NCBI GenBank assembly: GCA_018056765.1
Contig: JAGPFA010000001.1
Coordinates: 124,001 to 188,000, forward strand
Length of the DNA: 64,000 bases
Direction: 5' to 3'
From: Syntrophaceae bacterium
GTDB lineage: Bacteria > Desulfobacterota > Syntrophia > Syntrophales > Smithellaceae
Positions within the stretch are counted from its first letter, which is position 1, and each line of letters starts with the position of its first letter. The notes beneath the pieces were generated by a model. It was given only the letters and a program-made list of their open reading frames with translations. It did not search any database and was not told the origin of the DNA. Made by a program: the position numbers and the translations under genes. This document shows, one piece after another, positions 61,139-64,000 of the stretch.

Positions 61139-61818
61139 TTCACCTGATCGCTGACAATGCGGCCGTCAAGAAAACGTATAATGCGTCTGCTGTACGCCGC
61201 AATGTCCGCCTCATGTGTGACTAAAACAATGGTAATCTTTTTTTCCACGTTAAGACGTACAAACAACTCCATTATTTCAATGCCAGTTTTTGTATCGAGA
61301 TTGCCGGTCGGCTCATCTGCCAGAAGCAGGGGCGCATCATTGACCAGTGCACGTGCGATAGCGACGCGTTGCTGCTGGCCGCCGGAAAGTTGATTTGGAT
61401 GGTGGTTCATGCGGTTTTCCAGACCCAACAGTTTGAGCGCGTTGATCGCCCTGTCTTTGTAATCTTCCGGCCGCTCCGGGCTGTATAAAAGAGGTATTTC
61501 AACATTTTCCAGGGCCGTAGTTCGGTTAAGAAGATTAAACCCCTGAAAAACAAAGCCGATTTTTCTGTTGCGGATTTGAGCTAGCTCATCACGCGCCAGG
61601 ATAGCGGTATCAATACCGTCAAGCAGGTATCTGCCGGCCGAGGGCGTATCAAGGCAGCCGATAATGTTCATGAAGGTTGACTTACCCGACCCGGAAGGCC
61701 CCATAACGGCAACAAATTCACCTTTGTCAATCTGGAGTGATACATTATTCAGGGCAAAAACCATCGTCTCACCGACATCATATTTTTTTTCCAGATTGTA
61801 TGCTTCTATGAGAGCCAT
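61135..61818 (-). CDS. MacB-type ABC transporter ATP-binding protein
   Basis: A 227-residue ATPase with Walker A GPSGSGKST, Q loop, signature LSGGQQQRVAIARAL and Walker B LLLADEPTG. It has the length and motifs of LolD/MacB-type ATPases. It lies 3 bp after macA and overlaps the permease gene. It drives the tripartite efflux or lipoprotein-type extraction system with MacA and a TolC-family protein. Confidence 0.95.
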   Translation of the reverse strand: MALIEAYNLEKKYDVGETMVFALNNVSLQIDKGEFVAVMGPSGSGKSTFMNIIGCLDTPSAGRYLLDGIDTAILARDELAQIRNRKIGFVFQGFNLLNRTTALENVEIPLLYSPERPEDYKDRAINALKLLGLENRMNHHPNQLSGGQQQRVAIARALVNDAPLLLADEPTGNLDTKTGIEIMELFVRLNVEKKITIVLVTHEADIAAYSRRIIRFLDGRIVSDQVN

Positions 61819-61821
61819 ATC

Positions 61822-62988
61822 TTAAAACCTCGGTCCGGGAGGAGGAACCTGGCTACGTCTTGGGTTTTGATCTTTGTCCATAATTTCCACGATAACATCC
61901 GAATTTTCTGAAATATCACCGGAGATGATTTCCGTGTAACGATTATCGCTGATTCCCGTTTTAACTAATACGCGGATGGGGGTTTTGTTTTTTAAAACCC
62001 ACACACCTGTACCTCTGACACCCGTGCCGACAACTTTAGGATCGGATATCTTTAACCTGAGGGCGGCATTGGGAATGCACAACACATTATTTTTATCCGA
62101 GACGATAAAAGAAAGGCTCGTGGTCATGCCGGGCCTGAGCTTTAATTCCTGATTATCCACTTTGACGATTACGGAGTAGGTGACTACATTTTGTACAGTA
62201 GTCGGCGCGTTACGGATCTCCGAGACATTGCCCTTAAAGGTCATCTCCGGATAGGCGTCTACGGTGAAAGTTACCGGATTTCCCGTTGTCACTCTTCCAA
62301 TATCCGCCTCATCGATACTGGCGTCAATTTGCATCTGTGTCAGATCCTGAGCGATAGTGAATAATGTCGGGGTCTGAAAGCTCGCAGCGACCGTCTGACC
62401 GACGTCCACGCTGCGTGAGATGACCGTACCGTTGACCGGAGAGAGGATTTTCGTATAGCGCAGGTTGGTTTGTGCCAATTGCAGGGAAGCGCGGGCCTGG
62501 GCCACCTGAGCTTCCGAGGCCTTTATTTGCGCCGTAGCGGACAGATAAGACGTTTCGGAGGAGTCCAGCTCGCTTTTGGAGATGAAATTTTTAGCAAAAA
62601 GAATTTTGTTGCGCTCATAATTTGTATCTGCCTCACGCCGGGCGATCCTGGACTTTTCCAGGTTCGCTTCGGCCAGCATCAGATTGGCGGAGGCCTGGGC
62701 CAACTGTGCCTCAAAGGGAGCCGGATCGATTTGGGCAAGAATTTGTCCTTCCTTCACCATTGAATTGAAATCGGCATAAAGTCTTTTGATGGTTCCGGAA
62801 ACCTGCGTGCCGACCAAAACCGTAGTTACCGCATTGACAGTGCCTGTGGCGGAAACAGTCTCGCGTATATCGCAACGGGCAGGTTTTTGTGTTGTATATC
62901 GCGCGACGGACTTGCCGTTTTTCAGATAAAAAAAGACGCCACCCAGAAGGGCGATCAGTATGGCAGCTGCAACAATCGTTTTTTTCAT
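61822..62988 (-). CDS. macA: MacA-type periplasmic adaptor
   Basis: A 388-residue membrane-fusion protein with an N-terminal membrane helix (about 3-23), lipoyl half-motifs (ETVSATGTVNAVTTV, LSPVNGTVISRSVDVGQTV), a long alpha-hairpin (about 90-185) and beta-barrel domain. It bridges MacB and the outer-membrane channel. The 4-bp overlap with the TolC-family gene shows an operon. Confidence 0.93.
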   Translation of the reverse strand: MKKTIVAAAILIALLGGVFFYLKNGKSVARYTTQKPARCDIRETVSATGTVNAVTTVLVGTQVSGTIKRLYADFNSMVKEGQILAQIDPAPFEAQLAQASANLMLAEANLEKSRIARREADTNYERNKILFAKNFISKSELDSSETSYLSATAQIKASEAQVAQARASLQLAQTNLRYTKILSPVNGTVISRSVDVGQTVAASFQTPTLFTIAQDLTQMQIDASIDEADIGRVTTGNPVTFTVDAYPEMTFKGNVSEIRNAPTTVQNVVTYSVIVKVDNQELKLRPGMTTSLSFIVSDKNNVLCIPNAALRLKISDPKVVGTGVRGTGVWVLKNKTPIRVLVKTGISDNRYTEIISGDISENSDVIVEIMDKDQNPRRSQVPPPGPRF

Positions 62989-64000
62989 TGTATCTCCCCC
63001 ATAGCTCTTCCCAGTCTGGCCCGTGAAATTTCAAAGTCCGACATAGCGTTAATATGGATAAGTTTTGCATTGTTGAGATTAAGCAGCGCGTCGGTCAGCT
63101 CTATGGAATTGCCGACTCCTGTTTTGTATCTGCCGTCAGCAAGTTCGAGAGCTTCCTGGGCCTGTCGGACGATGATCCTGCCGGTATCTATTCGTTCAAA
63201 AGCCTCTTTCCAGGACAGCCAGGCGTTTTCCACTTCCATGCGTATTGACTGACGCAGGGTTTCTTCGTTGGCCATGGCGACGGAGAGCTCAGCTCTGGCC
63301 TCATCGACCGCATATTTAGTGGAAAGGCCTGAAAAAATAGGAACAGACAAAAAAATACCGGCACTCCATGACTGGTACATGTCCGTGTCATTTCCGCTGT
63401 AGCCATAGTCGGCGTTTCCGCTGACAACCGGCAGATATCCTTTTTTCTGAAGATCAATTGTTTTTTTCAAGGTGTCGATCCTTAAAAGCGCAATTTTAAT
63501 GTCGGCTCTGTTGTTCAGGGCGCGATGCAGCGCTTCATCCAGTGAAATATCCAATTCGTCGGAATTAGTTTCGTGACGCACACTGTATTTTGGTGCGGCA
63601 GTCAGCCCCATCGCATTGTTCAATGAGGCCTGAGCGATGAGCTCGGCATTGTGCGCCGAAACCAATTGCAGACGTGCGTTACTTAGATTGACCTGTGCGC
63701 TGGTGACATCAATTTTAGATGTTTTACCTGTTTGAAAAAAAGTTTCCGCCACTTCCAGATGCCGGGCAAATTGATCCAATGTTTCTTCGGCCACTTTTCT
63801 GCTCATCACGGCTTTGAAAAGAGAGTAACAGGCCACCTTGACGCCCAGGGCGACCTGGGCCTGAGTGTCCTGGAAATCCGTTTCGGCTGTCTGCCTGGCC
63901 AATTTTTGTATATCGACTGCCGTAGACGTTTTACCGAAATCGAACAGGGTTTGTTTAAGGCTCACAGTATTGACATAATGATTATCTGACGTACCGGTGA
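62985..64000 (-). CDS. TolC-family outer-membrane efflux protein (5'-truncated by window edge)
   Basis: The frame is open to the window edge: 337 codons, with a GTG at 63965 as only an internal position, because conserved TolC-family sequence (SLKQTLFDFGKTSTAVDIQK) begins beside it and residues before it continue in frame without a stop. Later landmarks are LARQTAETDFQDTQAQVALG and the coiled-coil repeats DVTSAQVNLSNARLQLVSAH and AYKTGVGNSIELTDALLNL-like. It forms the outer-membrane channel for the downstream macAB genes. The N-terminal part lies outside the window. Confidence 0.9.
   Translation of the reverse strand, partial: TGTSDNHYVNTVSLKQTLFDFGKTSTAVDIQKLARQTAETDFQDTQAQVALGVKVACYSLFKAVMSRKVAEETLDQFARHLEVAETFFQTGKTSKIDVTSAQVNLSNARLQLVSAHNAELIAQASLNNAMGLTAAPKYSVRHETNSDELDISLDEALHRALNNRADIKIALLRIDTLKKTIDLQKKGYLPVVSGNADYGYSGNDTDMYQSWSAGIFLSVPIFSGLSTKYAVDEARAELSVAMANEETLRQSIRMEVENAWLSWKEAFERIDTGRIIVRQAQEALELADGRYKTGVGNSIELTDALLNLNNAKLIHINAMSDFEISRARLGRAMGEIQ

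Overview
The window carries a large, almost complete flagellar gene cluster (about 1-43,100), followed by a housekeeping block and then a mixed region of envelope and secreted-protein genes. Gene order (flgBC-fliEFGHIJ, fliK-flgDE, fliLMNOPQR-flhBA-flhFG-fliA, then flgFGAHIJ-flgMN-flgKL-csrA), a sigma-54 response regulator beside the structural genes, HD-GYP and PilZ proteins, and a FlhF/FlhG pair point to a Gram-negative, polarly flagellated bacterium. It is most likely a deltaproteobacterium (Desulfobacterota, perhaps Syntrophales-like). That placement is inference from gene content; no marker gene for it lies in the window. FlgH/FlgI (L and P rings), Prc, a TolC-family protein and MacAB confirm an outer membrane.

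Layout. 1-1,156 (minus): truncated motA and a PilZ protein behind a sigma-54 promoter. 1,397-6,785: a SPOR/TPR exported protein and a two-component pair (PAS histidine kinase plus NtrC-type regulator) that probably activates the sigma-54 promoters. 6,797-13,789: flgBC-fliEFGHIJ and a MotE-like gene, ended by a clear intrinsic terminator. 13,946-17,710: fliK-flgD-flgE. 17,888-32,103: fliLMNOPQR, flhBAFG, fliA, and a less common accessory block (second FliL, degenerate kinase-like protein, two small proteins, a second FliK-like protein, a free-standing FlhB C-domain). 32,301-36,863: flgFGAHI and a rod-binding FlgJ without muramidase domain. 36,872-40,743: flgM, flgN, flgK, flgL, csrA and a small gene behind a near-consensus sigma-28 promoter. 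40,858-43,142: an HD-GYP response regulator and a lytic transglycosylase. Flagellin, fliD, fliS, motB, rpoN and the master regulator are not here.

43,320-48,178 (minus): dprA-topA-trmFO. 48,339-50,075: a large secreted multidomain protein. 50,160-50,556: four tRNA genes (Arg-TCT, His-GTG, Arg-TCG, Lys-CTT) with a sigma-70 promoter and a strong terminator. 50,750-54,216: a Trp-rich secreted protein, a PATAN/DUF4388 plus double cyclic-nucleotide-binding-fold protein, and a small membrane protein preceded by a coupled short ORF. 54,254-57,762 (minus): an MFS transporter and a Prc-type protease. 58,092-59,465: a zinc-ribbon, membrane-anchored trypsin-like protease. 59,541-59,756 (minus): a lone biotinyl-domain protein. 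59,903-64,000 (minus): a TolC-MacA-MacB-type tripartite efflux operon, truncated at the window end.

Regulatory reading: five sites with the exact GG-N10-GC spacing and good flanks of a sigma-54 promoter sit in front of the motA, flgB, fliK, fliL and flgF units, and two weaker ones precede non-core genes. Sigma-28-like sites precede flgM, the 71-residue gene and possibly the PATAN protein. With fliA and flgM in the window, this fits an RpoN then FliA hierarchy, with c-di-GMP input through PilZ and HD-GYP proteins. No CRISPR array, insertion sequence or prophage was seen.
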